64,000 nucleotides of DNA from Streptomyces chartreusis NRRL 3882 (GCF_900236475.1 NZ_LT963352.1:4604501-4668500); one strand, 5' to 3'. Positions 34,883 through 43,862 are shown, counted from the stretch's first letter. Notes: a model not told the origin generated them from the sequence alone. A program made the numbers and translations.

Positions 34883-35431
34883 TCAGTGAGGCTCGGGAAA
34901 GCGCAGATAGCGCGGCGGTACGGCCTGGGTGAGCCACACGCCGTTCGCGCTCACTTGGAAGACATGACCGTCGCGGTGCATCGCGCCCGCGTCCACGGCC
35001 AGCACGACCGGCCGGCCACGGCGGGCACCGACGCGGGTCGCCGTCTCGCGGTCGGACGAGAGGTGCACGGCATGCCGGTCCATCGGCCTGAGCCCCTCGG
35101 CCCGGATCGCGTCCAGGTTGCGGGCGACGGTGCCGTGGTAGAGGTACGCGGGCGGAGTCGCCGTCGGCAGCCCGAGGTCGACCGCGACGCTGTGGCCCTG
35201 GCTGGCACGGATCCGGGTGCCCTCGACGGCGAAACGCCGCTTGTCGTTGGTGGCGACGACGTGGTCCAGCTCGGAACGGGTGAACCGGAAGCCATGGGCG
35301 GTGGCTGCGGCGATCAGTGTGTCGATCTCGACCCAGCCACCCTCGTCGAGCGTGAGCCCGATCCGTTCCGGTTGATGCCGCAGATGCTTCGAGAGGTACT
35401 TCGACACCTTGACGGTGCGTCTTTCGTCCAT
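34883..35431 (-). CDS. kptA: RNA 2'-phosphotransferase, Tpt1/KptA family
   Basis: A 182-aa protein with both halves of the Tpt1 fold. The N-terminal winged helix has KVSKYLSKHLRHQPERIGL, with the catalytic Arg-His pair R18-H19. The NAD-binding half has YLYHGTVARNLDAIRAEGL, HLSSDRETATRVG and the final Arg block. The yeast enzyme moves the 2'-phosphate left by tRNA splicing onto NAD+. Bacteria have no such splicing, and the bacterial role is unresolved; it may be RNA 2'-phosphate or nucleic-acid ADP-ribosylation. Length is standard. Its start is next to a three-box DnaA cluster. Confidence 0.93.
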   Translation of the reverse strand: MDERRTVKVSKYLSKHLRHQPERIGLTLDEGGWVEIDTLIAAATAHGFRFTRSELDHVVATNDKRRFAVEGTRIRASQGHSVAVDLGLPTATPPAYLYHGTVARNLDAIRAEGLRPMDRHAVHLSSDRETATRVGARRGRPVVLAVDAGAMHRDGHVFQVSANGVWLTQAVPPRYLRFPEPH

Positions 35432-35487
35432 CCCATCAGGGTGCGGGAGAGACCTGAATCACGCGATCGAGTTTTACCTTGAAGGTT

Positions 35488-35541
35488 TGATCCACAGCCA
35501 AGTGATGTTATCCACAGGGGAATTGGCCAGTCTGTGGACAA
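35488..35541. promoter_or_regulatory. DnaA-box cluster, three boxes in 54 bp
   Basis: TGATCCACA (35488-35496, one mismatch), TTATCCACA (35508-35516, perfect) and inverted TTGTCCACA (35533-35541, perfect). They lie in the 137-bp gap upstream of the KptA gene. The repeated core TCCACA makes chance unlikely in this GC-rich context. Confidence 0.8.
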
Positions 35542-35568
35542 CTGGCCCTCCCTCTGGGCGACTTGAGG

Positions 35569-37326
35569 TCACATCGGCGGCTTCATCCGTGCGATCCCCC
35601 GCAGTGCCCCCGGCGCGAACCGCGACAGCCAGCGCGCACCCCGCGCCTCCGGCGTGACCGGGGCCACCGCCTCGTTGCGCACCACCGCCCGCAGGATCGC
35701 GGCGGCGACCTTCTCCGGCGGGTAGTTCCGCAGCCCGTACAGGCGGGCGGCGCGCTGCTGGAGCCGCTTCTCCTCCCTGGCGTCGACCCCGGCGAAGTGC
35801 GCCGTGGAGGTGATGGCGGTGTTGACGAAGCCGGGGCAGACCGCGGTCACACCGATGCCCTGCCCGGCGAGCTCCGCGCGCAGGCACTCGCTGAGCATCA
35901 GCACGGCCGCCTTGGAGGTGCTGTAGGCGGGCAGCGCCCGGGAGGGCTGGTAGGCCGCCGCCGAGGCCACGTTGACGATGTGGCCCCCCTGCCCGCGCTC
36001 GGACATCCGCCGGCCGAAGAGCCGGCAGCCGTGGATGACACCCCAGAGGTTGACGTCGAGGACCTTCCTCCAGTCCTCCGGCGTCGTGTCGAAGAAGGAG
36101 CCGGACAGTCCGATCCCGGCGTTGTTCACGAGGACGTCCACCACGCCGTACTCGGTGGTGACCTTCTCGGCGAGCTTCTCCATGGCCTGCTCGTCGGAGA
36201 CGTCGACCGTCTCCGCCCAGGCCGCTGGAGCGCCCGCCCGGCGGGACGACTCGGCGGTGCGGGCCGCCGCCTGAGGGTTCCGGTCGACGGCGACCACGCG
36301 CGCGCCGGCCTCGGCGAACGCCAGCGCCGTCGCCCGCCCGATGCCGCTGCCCGCCCCGGTGACCAGCACGAGCTGCCCGCCGAACCGCTGGGCGTGCTTG
36401 CCGCCTGCCGGCCCGGGGGACCGGCCGCTCTCCACGGACGTCACGAACTCCTCGATCCACGAAGCCAGCTGATCCGGACGGGTGCGTGGGATCCAGTGCC
36501 CCGCCTGAACGGTCCTGCGGGTCAGCTGCGGAACCCACTGATCGAGGTCATCGTGGAGCCGCTCGGACAGGAACCGGTCCTCCAACGGTGTCACGATCTG
36601 CACGGGCGCGTGCGCGTACGCGTCCGGGCGTGGCCTGCGCAGTCGGGGACGGACGTTGTCCCGGTACAGCCAGGCCCCGTGGGCCGCGTCCGACGGCAGG
36701 GACGAGGTCGGGTAACCACCCCGGGGCACCTTCTCGACGCGCTCCAGGACCCGGGGCCACCGCTTGCCGAGCGGGCCGCGCCAGGCCAGCTCGGGCAGCA
36801 CGGGCGTGTGCAGCAGGTACACGTACCAGGACCGGGCGCCCTGCCCGAGGAGCTGGCCGATCCGGCGCGGGGTGGGCCGCTTCACACGGCTGTCGATCCA
36901 GTGGCCGAAGTGGTCCAGGGAGGGCCCGGACATCGACGTGAAGGAGGCGATGCGGCCCTCGGTGCGCCGGACGGTGGTGAACTCCCAGGCCTGCACCGAG
37001 CCCCAGTCGTGCCCGACGAGATGCACCGGCCGATCCGGGCTGACCGCGTCCGCGACGGCCAGGAAGTCGTCCGTCAGCTTCTCCAGCGTGAACCCGCCCC
37101 GCAGCGGCCGTGGCGCCGTGGACCGCCCGTGGCCGCGGACGTCGTACGCCACCACGTGGAACTGCCCGGCGAGACGCGCGGCGACCTCGGACCACACCTC
37201 CTTGCTGTCGGGGTAGCCGTGCACCAGGACGACCGTCGGACGCCCCGGATCGCCCAGCTCGGCCACACACAGCTCGACTTCGCCGGTCCGCACCCAGCGC
37301 TCCCGCGCGCCCGTGAGCAACGTCAT
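35569..37326 (-). CDS. EphD-like fusion: alpha/beta hydrolase plus short-chain dehydrogenase
   Basis: A 585-aa two-domain enzyme. The N-terminal alpha/beta hydrolase (about 1-290) has HGYPDSKEVW as oxyanion region and the Asp nucleophile elbow GHDWGS, as in epoxide hydrolases. The C-terminal SDR (about 310-585) has the cofactor motif TGAGSGIGRA, NNAG and the catalytic YSTSK. Mycobacterial EphD, which has the same architecture, acts on oxygenated mycolic/keto-acyl substrates; the Streptomyces substrate is unknown. The ATG (MTLLTGARERW) has no strong ribosome site, so it may be leaderless. Divergent from the ABC operon. Confidence 0.9.
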   Translation of the reverse strand: MTLLTGARERWVRTGEVELCVAELGDPGRPTVVLVHGYPDSKEVWSEVAARLAGQFHVVAYDVRGHGRSTAPRPLRGGFTLEKLTDDFLAVADAVSPDRPVHLVGHDWGSVQAWEFTTVRRTEGRIASFTSMSGPSLDHFGHWIDSRVKRPTPRRIGQLLGQGARSWYVYLLHTPVLPELAWRGPLGKRWPRVLERVEKVPRGGYPTSSLPSDAAHGAWLYRDNVRPRLRRPRPDAYAHAPVQIVTPLEDRFLSERLHDDLDQWVPQLTRRTVQAGHWIPRTRPDQLASWIEEFVTSVESGRSPGPAGGKHAQRFGGQLVLVTGAGSGIGRATALAFAEAGARVVAVDRNPQAAARTAESSRRAGAPAAWAETVDVSDEQAMEKLAEKVTTEYGVVDVLVNNAGIGLSGSFFDTTPEDWRKVLDVNLWGVIHGCRLFGRRMSERGQGGHIVNVASAAAYQPSRALPAYSTSKAAVLMLSECLRAELAGQGIGVTAVCPGFVNTAITSTAHFAGVDAREEKRLQQRAARLYGLRNYPPEKVAAAILRAVVRNEAVAPVTPEARGARWLSRFAPGALRGIARMKPPM

Positions 37327-37450
37327 CCGGCGAATCTGGCAGTTGTTAGAGAGTTCGTCAATAGAGGCTCCCCGGGCGTGGTAACTCTCGAGAACCAGCT
37401 CCCCTAGGGGCACGTAATACTCAGGGCTGACCCGAAGACAGCTCTGGGGG

Positions 37451-37464
37451 GTGACGACCGTCAC
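37451..37464. promoter_or_regulatory. Possible operator for the ABC operon
   Basis: GTGACG-AC-CGTCAC is an inverted repeat 25 nt upstream of the first ABC gene, just before a -10-like TACCTT and a GTG that could be leaderless. No regulator gene is adjacent, so this is a pattern-based call. Confidence 0.35.
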
Positions 37465-37488
37465 GCGCACGGCCCCTACCTTCATAGG

Positions 37489-38463
37489 GTGACTGTGATC
37501 GCGACCGAAAGCCTGAGCAAGCGGTTCCCCCGGGTGACCGCGCTTGACCGGCTCTCCGTGGACGTCGGGCCCGGTGTGACCGGACTCGTCGGAGCCAACG
37601 GAGCCGGCAAGTCCACACTGATCAAGATCCTGCTGGGTCTGTCCCCCGCCACCGAGGGCCGTGCCGAAGTGCTCGGCCTCGACGTCGCCACCAAGGGCGC
37701 CGACATCCGCGAGCGGGTCGGCTACATGCCCGAGCACGACTGCCTGCCGCCGGACGTCTCGGCCACCGAGTTCGTCGTCCACATGGCGCGCATGTCCGGC
37801 CTGCCGCCCACCGCCGCCCGCGAGCGCACGGCCGACACCCTGCGCCACGTCGGTCTGTACGAGGAGCGCTACCGCCCCATCGGTGGTTACTCGACCGGCA
37901 TGAAGCAGCGCGTGAAGCTCGCGCAGGCCCTCGTCCACGACCCGCAGCTGGTCTTCCTGGACGAGCCGACCAACGGCCTCGATCCGGTCGGCCGCGACGA
38001 GATGCTCGGCCTGATCCGCCGGATCCACACCGACTTCGGCATCTCGGTCCTGGTCACCTCGCACCTGCTGGGAGAACTGGAGCGCACCTGCGACCACGTC
38101 GTCGTCATCGACGGCGGCAAGCTCCTGCGCTCCAGCTCCACCACGGACTTCACGCAGATCACGACGACCCTCGCGATCGAGGTCACCGACACCGACGAGC
38201 ACCCGGACGGCACCCGCGCGGTGCGCGATGCGCTGCACGCGCGCGGGGTGAGCGTCCAGGACGGCAGCGGTCTGCCGGGCGCCGGCCACGTCCTGCTGCT
38301 CACCGCGCAGGGCGAGGAGACGTACGACCTGGTCCGGGACGTGATCGCGGACCTCGGGCTCGGCCTGGTGCGCATGGAGCAGCGCCGGCACCACATCTCC
38401 GAGGTCTTCACGACCAGTGACCAGCACGAGCAGCGGAAGGAGGCGGTCGGCCATGGCGGTTGA
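37489..38463 (+). CDS. ABC transporter ATP-binding protein
   Basis: A 324-aa CcmA-type ATPase. Walker A GANGAGKST (about 36-44), the signature STGMKQRVKLAQALV (LSGGQ position STGMKQ) and Walker B LVFLDEPTNGLDP are intact. A C-terminal domain of about 90 residues follows, with an ACT-like fold pattern. First gene of a four-gene operon of two ATPases and two permeases. It overlaps the next gene by 11 nt. The start GTG is very close to a TACCTT element, so translation may be leaderless. Substrate unknown; the set resembles export or ABC-2 systems. Confidence 0.92.
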   Translation: MTVIATESLSKRFPRVTALDRLSVDVGPGVTGLVGANGAGKSTLIKILLGLSPATEGRAEVLGLDVATKGADIRERVGYMPEHDCLPPDVSATEFVVHMARMSGLPPTAARERTADTLRHVGLYEERYRPIGGYSTGMKQRVKLAQALVHDPQLVFLDEPTNGLDPVGRDEMLGLIRRIHTDFGISVLVTSHLLGELERTCDHVVVIDGGKLLRSSSTTDFTQITTTLAIEVTDTDEHPDGTRAVRDALHARGVSVQDGSGLPGAGHVLLLTAQGEETYDLVRDVIADLGLGLVRMEQRRHHISEVFTTSDQHEQRKEAVGHGG

Positions 38464-39367
38464 GCACTCCACGGGGGCAGCCCCGGTGCCGGGTGACCAG
38501 ACCCGCATCCACAACATCGGCTACCGCAACTACGACGGCCCCCGCCTGGGCCGCGCCTACGCCCGCCGCTCGCTGTACTCGCAGTCCCTGCGCGGCTCCT
38601 ACGGCCTCGGCCGCTCGGTGAAGTCGAAGGTGCTGCCGATGCTGCTGTTCGTGGTGATGTGCGTGCCCGCGGCCATCATGGTCGCCGTCGCGGTCTTCAC
38701 CAAGGCCAAGGAACTGCCCCTGGACTACACGCGCTACGCGATCGTCATGCAGGCGGTCATCAGCCTGTACGTCGCCTCGCAGGCACCCCAGTCCGTCTCA
38801 CGCGACCTGCGCTTCAAGACCGTTCCGCTGTACTTCTCGCGCCCCATCGAGATCGCCGACTACGTCCGCGCCAAGTTCGCGGCGCTGGCCTCGGCGCTGT
38901 TCGTCCTCACGGCCGCTCCCCTGCTCGTGCTCTATGTGGGCGCGCTGCTGGCCAAGCTCGACTTCGCCGACCAGACCAAGGGATTCGCACAGGGAATCGT
39001 CTCCGTGGCACTGCTCTCACTGCTCTTCGCCGGCATCGGCCTGGTCATCGCGTCCTTCACCCCGCGCCGCGGCTTCGGCATCGCGGCCGTGATCGCCGTA
39101 CTGACCATCACCTACGGCGCGGTCTCCACCCTCCAGGCCATCGCCGACGCCCAGGGCAGCAGCGCCGCCGTGCCGTGGATCGGGCTGTTCTCGCCCATCA
39201 CGCTCATCGACGGCGCGCAGTCCGCGTTCCTGGGCGCGACCTCCGCCTTCCCCGGCGGGGTGGGCCCGAGCAACGCCGAGGGCGTCGTCTACGTCCTCGT
39301 CGCCCTGGGCCTGATCGCGGCGAGCTACGGCCTCCTGATGCGCCGCTACAAGAAGGTGGGACTGTGA
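38453..39367 (+). CDS. ABC-2-type transporter permease
   Basis: A 304-aa membrane protein with six hydrophobic segments, including VLPMLLFVVMCVPAAIMVAVAVF, LASALFVLTAAPLLVLYVGALL, FAQGIVSVALLSLLFAGIGLVIA and FGIAAVIAVLTITYGAV. It starts MAVEHSTGAAP behind GGAAGGAGG. The soluble N-terminus contains IHNIGYRNYDGPRLGR, a motif seen in actinobacterial ABC-2 permeases near this type of operon. It overlaps the ATPase genes on both sides (11 nt and 4 nt), so the operon is translationally coupled. Confidence 0.87.
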   Translation: MAVEHSTGAAPVPGDQTRIHNIGYRNYDGPRLGRAYARRSLYSQSLRGSYGLGRSVKSKVLPMLLFVVMCVPAAIMVAVAVFTKAKELPLDYTRYAIVMQAVISLYVASQAPQSVSRDLRFKTVPLYFSRPIEIADYVRAKFAALASALFVLTAAPLLVLYVGALLAKLDFADQTKGFAQGIVSVALLSLLFAGIGLVIASFTPRRGFGIAAVIAVLTITYGAVSTLQAIADAQGSSAAVPWIGLFSPITLIDGAQSAFLGATSAFPGGVGPSNAEGVVYVLVALGLIAASYGLLMRRYKKVGL

Positions 39368-40275
39368 CCACGCTCTCCATCGACCACGTCTCCCGCTGGT
39401 TCGGCAACGTGGTCGCCGTCAACGACATCACCATGACCATCGGCCCCGGCGTCACGGGTCTGCTGGGCCCCAACGGCGCCGGAAAGTCCACCCTCATCAA
39501 CATGATGGGCGGCTTCCTGGCCCCCTCCACCGGCACGGTCACCCTCGACGGCCAGGCCGTGTGGCGCAACGAGCAGATCTACAAGCACATCGGCGTCGTC
39601 CCCGAGCGGGAGGCGATGTACGACTTCCTCACCGGGAAGGAGTTCGTCCTCGCCAACGCCGAGCTGCACGGCCTGGGCGCCAAGGCGGCCCAGCGGGCGC
39701 TCGCCACGGTCGAGATGGAGTACGCGCAGGACCGCAAGATCCAGACGTACTCCAAGGGCATGCGCCAGCGCGTGAAGATGGCCTCGGCCCTGGTCCACGA
39801 CCCGTCCCTGCTCCTGCTGGACGAGCCCTTCAACGGCATGGACCCGCGCCAGCGCATGCAGCTCATGGACCTGCTGCGCCGCATGGGCGACGAGGGCCGC
39901 ACGGTGCTTTTCTCGTCCCACATCCTCGAAGAGGTCGAGCAACTCGCCTGGCACATCGAGGTCGTCGTCGCCGGCCGGCACGCCGCCAGCGGTGACTTCC
40001 GCAAGATCCGCCGTCTGATGACCGACCGGCCGCACCGCTACCTGGTGCGCTCCAGCGACGACCGCGCCCTCGCGGCCGCGCTGATCGCCGACCCGTCGAC
40101 GTCCGGCATCGAGGTCGACCTCGCCGAGGGCGCGCTGCGCATCCAGGCCGTCGACTTCGGCCGCTTCACGGCCCTGCTGCCGCGGGTGGCCAGGGACCAC
40201 GGCATCCGGCTGCTCACGGTCTCGCCGTCCGACGAGTCCCTCGAGTCCGTCTTCTCGTACCTCGTCGCGGCGTAG
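39364..40275 (+). CDS. ABC transporter ATP-binding protein (second)
   Basis: A 303-aa ATPase related to the first in the operon. Walker A GPNGAGKST (about 36-44), signature YSKGMRQRVKMASALV and Walker B LLLLDEPFNGMDPRQR are complete; the H-loop is SSHILEE. The GTG start overlaps the permease stop as GTGA. With its partner permease downstream it may form a second ABC unit, so the operon could encode one heteromeric or two homodimeric exporters. Confidence 0.92.
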   Translation: MTTLSIDHVSRWFGNVVAVNDITMTIGPGVTGLLGPNGAGKSTLINMMGGFLAPSTGTVTLDGQAVWRNEQIYKHIGVVPEREAMYDFLTGKEFVLANAELHGLGAKAAQRALATVEMEYAQDRKIQTYSKGMRQRVKMASALVHDPSLLLLDEPFNGMDPRQRMQLMDLLRRMGDEGRTVLFSSHILEEVEQLAWHIEVVVAGRHAASGDFRKIRRLMTDRPHRYLVRSSDDRALAAALIADPSTSGIEVDLAEGALRIQAVDFGRFTALLPRVARDHGIRLLTVSPSDESLESVFSYLVAA

Positions 40276-40284
40276 GAGGCCCTG

Positions 40285-41004
40285 ATGTACGACCCCACAG
40301 TCGCCCGGCTCACGTACCGGGCCCTGCTCGGCCGGCGCCGGGCCCTCATCCTCGGAGCCCTGCCGCTGCTGCTCATCGCCATCTCGGTGGTGGTGCGTTT
40401 CCTCGCCGGGGCGGACGACCAGACGGCGGCGGACCTGCTGGGCGGCCTCGCCCTCGCCACGATGGTGCCGATCATCGGCGTCATCGCCGGAACCGGCGCG
40501 ATCGGGCCGGAGATCGACGACGGCTCGGTGGTGTACCTGCTCTCCAAGCCGATCAAACGCCCGGCGATCATCTTCACCAAGCTGATCGTCGCGATCGCGG
40601 TGACGATGGTGTTCTCCGCGGTGCCGACGCTCATCGCGGGCTTCATCCTGAACGGCAACGGCCAGCAGATCGCCGTCGCCTACACGGTGGCCGCACTGGT
40701 CGCCTCCATCGCGTACGCGGCCCTGTTCCTGCTGCTCGGCACGGTCTCCCGGCACGCGGTGGTGTTCGGGCTCGTCTACGCGCTGGTCTGGGAGGCCCTG
40801 TTCGGCTCCCTGGTGCCGGGCGCCCGCACGCTGAGCGTCCAGCAGTGGGCGCTGGCCGTGGCCCAGAAGGTGTCCGGCGGCGACCTGGTGACCTCGGACG
40901 TCGGCCTCACCACGGCGACGGTGCTGCTGGTCGCCGTCACGGTGCTGGCCACCTGGTACGCCGGTCAGAAGCTGCGCTCGCTGACCCTCGCCGGCGAGGA
41001 GTGA
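40285..41004 (+). CDS. ABC-2-type transporter permease (second)
   Basis: A 239-aa protein with six helices, including ALILGALPLLLIAISVVVRFL, LALATMVPIIGVIAGTGAIG, LIVAIAVTMVFSAVPTLIAGFIL, YTVAALVASIAYAALFLLLG and VVFGLVYALVWEALFGSL. The IDDGSVVYLLSKPI block is typical of actinobacterial ABC-2 subunits, in which the helix-2 region precedes a charged loop. It ends a four-gene operon; 9 nt separate it from the ATPase gene, whose product it most likely pairs with. Confidence 0.87.
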   Translation: MYDPTVARLTYRALLGRRRALILGALPLLLIAISVVVRFLAGADDQTAADLLGGLALATMVPIIGVIAGTGAIGPEIDDGSVVYLLSKPIKRPAIIFTKLIVAIAVTMVFSAVPTLIAGFILNGNGQQIAVAYTVAALVASIAYAALFLLLGTVSRHAVVFGLVYALVWEALFGSLVPGARTLSVQQWALAVAQKVSGGDLVTSDVGLTTATVLLVAVTVLATWYAGQKLRSLTLAGEE

Positions 41005-41106
41005 CGTGCCCCGGCCTTGACGGGGGCTTCACCCCTGTCAGGGCACACTGGGCGAACGGAACGCAGGGATGTCGCACGGAAGTTGGACGGCTGGAAGGGG
41101 ACGGGG

Positions 41107-41361
41107 ATGGCGGCCGAGAGGGCTCAGTACGACGACCGCGGACAGTCGGGATCCGGCTCCGGAGACGGCGCCTGGGACGACCTCGTCCTGGACGACGACT
41201 TCATACGCTCCGCCGAGACCTCCGAGCCGTCCGCCCGCGCCCGGATGCTCGCCGCGCGCTGGCGCCGCGAGGAACCGGAGCCGCAGCCCTGGCGGTCGGA
41301 CGAGCCGCCTGCGGGCTGGTTCTTCAGCAAGGCCCGGCGGCGCAGGTGGCGCAAGCGCTGA
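41107..41361 (+). CDS. Hypothetical small charged protein
   Basis: An 84-aa soluble protein. The acidic first half (DDRGQSGSGSGDGAWDDLVLDDDFI) is followed by EPSARARMLAARWRREEPEPQPWR. It ends with a Trp/Phe-rich, strongly basic tail (GWFFSKARRRRWRKR). The ATG (MAAERAQYDD) follows AAGGGGACGGGG. No domain is recognised; the basic tail could bind nucleic acid or membrane. It lies 102 nt past the ABC operon. The codon pattern (GC at third positions) supports a real gene. Confidence 0.7.
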   Translation: MAAERAQYDDRGQSGSGSGDGAWDDLVLDDDFIRSAETSEPSARARMLAARWRREEPEPQPWRSDEPPAGWFFSKARRRRWRKR

Positions 41362-41637
41362 CCGACCCCCGTCCGGCCGCCGATTTAATCGGTGGCGTCC
41401 TTTTCGCCCGGCAGGCAGAGTAGTCGTGTCCCTGCCGGACGACGAGTCCGGCGTCACGTTCTGGGAGAGGAGCCGGACGATGTCCATGTACGGCAGTACG
41501 TCCAGCTCCCTTCAGGGCAGCCCGCGGCGGGCTCCGGAGTAATCGCTACCCCTCCGTAGAGCCCGCCCCACACGGGGAGCTGCCCGGGGCGGCCGCTTCG
41601 AGCACGCGAATCGCACGTCGCGTGAGGCCGCCCACCC
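41362..41637. other. Intergenic region upstream of the tRNA-like gene
   Basis: Apart from the 63-nt candidate peptide gene, it holds only a small palindrome CCGATT-T-AATCGG (41377-41389) followed by TCCTTTT. This may be a rho-independent-like terminator for the upstream gene. No other feature is supported. Confidence 0.4.
41480..41542 (+). CDS. Possible 20-aa small peptide
   Basis: A tiny frame, MSMYGSTSSSLQGSPRRAPE and stop, with GAGAGGAG 9-11 nt upstream of the ATG. Nothing like it is known to me. The good ribosome site is the only support. It lies alone between the small charged protein gene and the tRNA-like gene. Confidence 0.3.
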   Translation: MSMYGSTSSSLQGSPRRAPE

Positions 41638-41744
<107 letters not shown>

Positions 41745-41781
41745 GAACGCGATACCCAAGGGAAGCGCGAGGACTGAAGGT

Positions 41782-42588
41782 TCAGCCCAGCAGCCGCTCG
41801 AGCACCACGGCGATCCCGTCCTCCTCGTTCGAGGACGTCACCTCGTCGGCCACCGCCTTCAGTTCCTCGTGGGCGTCCGCCATCGCCACACCGTAGGAGG
41901 CCCAGGCGAACATCGGTATGTCGTTGGGCATGTCGCCGAAGGCGATCGTGTCGGCCGCCTTCACCTTGAGCCGACGCGCCGCCAGGGACAGGCCGGTCGC
42001 CTTGGACAGGCCCAGAGGCAGGAGTTCGACGATGCCCTCGCCCGCCATGACGACGGTGACGAAACCGCCGGCGGTGCGCGTGGCCGCCTCGCACAGCTCG
42101 TCGTCCGAGAGCGTCGGGTGCTGGATGTACAGCTTGTTCAGGGGCGCGCTCCACAGGTCCGACGCGTCCGTGAACGGGGTCGCGGGCAGATTGCCGTGGG
42201 CCGCGTAGCCGGGACCCACCAGCACCTCGCCGTCGAGGCCGTCGCGGCTCGCCGCCAGGTACAGCGGGCCGACCTCCGCCTCGATCTTGGCCAGCGCCAC
42301 TCCGGCCAGCTGCCGGTCCAGCGTCACCGACGTCAGCAACCGGTGGGCGCCGGCGTCGTACACCTGTGCGCCCTGGCCGCAGACGGCCAGCCCCTGGTAG
42401 CCGAGGTCGTCGAGGATGTGCCGGGTCCACGGGACCGCGCGGCCGGTGACGACGATGTGCGCGGCACCTGCCGAGGCGGCCTCGGCGAGCGCGTCACGGG
42501 TGCGGGGCGACACCGACTCGTCGGAACGCAGCAGCGTCCCGTCGAGGTCGGTCGCGATCAGCTGGTACGGGAAACCGGTGGTGGTCAC
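41782..42588 (-). CDS. Cof-type HAD-superfamily hydrolase (second copy)
   Basis: A 268-aa Cof/YidA-type HAD phosphatase. Motif I is LIATDLDGTLLRSDESVSPRT (about 10-30), motif II VTGRAVPW, motif IV IAFGDMPNDIPMF. It is clearly paralogous to the HAD gene at 33 kb, with the same spacing of motifs. The GTG start overlaps the serS stop by 4 nt (GTGA), so it is translationally coupled to serS. Such a serS-HAD pair is common in Streptomyces. Substrate unknown. Confidence 0.92.
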   Translation of the reverse strand: MTTTGFPYQLIATDLDGTLLRSDESVSPRTRDALAEAASAGAAHIVVTGRAVPWTRHILDDLGYQGLAVCGQGAQVYDAGAHRLLTSVTLDRQLAGVALAKIEAEVGPLYLAASRDGLDGEVLVGPGYAAHGNLPATPFTDASDLWSAPLNKLYIQHPTLSDDELCEAATRTAGGFVTVVMAGEGIVELLPLGLSKATGLSLAARRLKVKAADTIAFGDMPNDIPMFAWASYGVAMADAHEELKAVADEVTSSNEEDGIAVVLERLLG

Positions 42589-43862
42589 TTGGCCACCGGC
42601 TCCAGGACCTCCCGGCCGCCCAGGTACGGACGCAGCACCTCGGGCACCCGCACCGAGCCGTCGGCCTGCTGGTGGTTCTCCAGGATCGCCACGATCGTGC
42701 GCGGCACGGCGCACAGCGTGCCGTTGAGCGTGGCCAGCGGGCGGACCTGCTTGCCGTCACGGACGCGGATCGACAGGCGGCGGGACTGGAACTCGGTGCA
42801 GTCCGAGGTCGAGGTCAGCTCGCGGTACTTGCCCTGCGTCGGGATCCACGCCTCGCAGTCGAACTTGCGCGACGCCGAGGCGCCAAGGTCGGCGCTCGCC
42901 ACGTCGATCACGCGGTACGGCAGCTCCAGCGAGGTCAGCCACTGCTTCTCCCACTCCAGCAGCCGCTGGTGCTCGGCCTGCGAGTCCTCCGGGGCGACGT
43001 AGGAGAACATCTCGACCTTGTCGAACTGGTGCACGCGGAAGATGCCCCGGGTGTCCTTGCCGTGCGAGCCGGCCTCGCGGCGGAAGCAGGGCGAGAAGCC
43101 CGCGTAGCGCAGCGGCAGCTTCTCGGCGTCGAGGATCTCGTCCATGTGGTACGCGGCGAGCGGGACCTCGGACGTGCCGACCAGGTAGAGGTCGTCGGCC
43201 GCGAGGTGGTAGACGTCCTGCGCGGCCTGGCCGAGGAAGCCGGTGCCCGCCATGGACTGGGGGCGGACCAGGGCCGGGGTCAGCATCGGCGTGAAGCCGG
43301 CCGCGGTGGCCTGGGCCATCGCCGCGTTCACCAGGGCCAGCTCCAGCAGGGCGCCGACGCCCGTCAGGAAGTAGAAGCGCGAGCCGGAGACCTTGGCGCC
43401 CCGCTCGACGTCGATCGCGCCGAGGATCTGGCCGAGCTCCAGGTGGTCCCTGGGCTCGAAGCCCTCGGCGGTGAAGTCGCGGATCGTGCCGTGCGTCTCC
43501 AGCGTGACGAAGTCCTCCTCGCCGCCCACCGGCACGTCCGGGTGGACGAGGTTGCCGAGCCTCAGGAGCAGCTCCTGGGTCTCGGTGGCGGCCGCGTCGC
43601 GGTCCGCGTCGGCGGCCTTGACGTCGGCGGCGAGCTGGCCCGCCTTCTTCAGCAGCTCGGCCTTCTCGTCTCCGGAAGCCTTGGGGATGAGCTTGCCGAG
43701 CGCCTTCTGCTCGGCGCGCAGCTCGTCGAAGCGGACGCCGGACGACCTGCGCCGCTCGTCGGCAGACAGGAGGGAGTCGACGAGCGCGACGTCCTCTCCA
43801 CGGGCGCGCTGCGACGCGCGCACACGGTCGGGGTCCTCACGGAGCAGGCGAAGGTCAATCAC
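42585..43862 (-). CDS. serS: Seryl-tRNA synthetase
   Basis: A 425-aa class II synthetase that charges tRNA-Ser (and tRNA-Sec). The N-terminal long antiparallel coiled coil (about 25-100) binds the variable arm of tRNA-Ser. Class II motif 2 is FRREAGSHGKDTRGIFRVHQF, with the conserved Arg pair; motif 3 is TLNGTLCAVPRTIVAILENHQ. The GTG start (VIDLRLLREDPDRV) is the family start. A promoter TTGACA-16-CATAAC lies about 67-95 nt upstream. It is followed by the coupled HAD gene. A DnaA-box cluster occupies the upstream spacer, shared with pheA. Confidence 0.98.
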   Translation of the reverse strand: MIDLRLLREDPDRVRASQRARGEDVALVDSLLSADERRRSSGVRFDELRAEQKALGKLIPKASGDEKAELLKKAGQLAADVKAADADRDAAATETQELLLRLGNLVHPDVPVGGEEDFVTLETHGTIRDFTAEGFEPRDHLELGQILGAIDVERGAKVSGSRFYFLTGVGALLELALVNAAMAQATAAGFTPMLTPALVRPQSMAGTGFLGQAAQDVYHLAADDLYLVGTSEVPLAAYHMDEILDAEKLPLRYAGFSPCFRREAGSHGKDTRGIFRVHQFDKVEMFSYVAPEDSQAEHQRLLEWEKQWLTSLELPYRVIDVASADLGASASRKFDCEAWIPTQGKYRELTSTSDCTEFQSRRLSIRVRDGKQVRPLATLNGTLCAVPRTIVAILENHQQADGSVRVPEVLRPYLGGREVLEPVAK

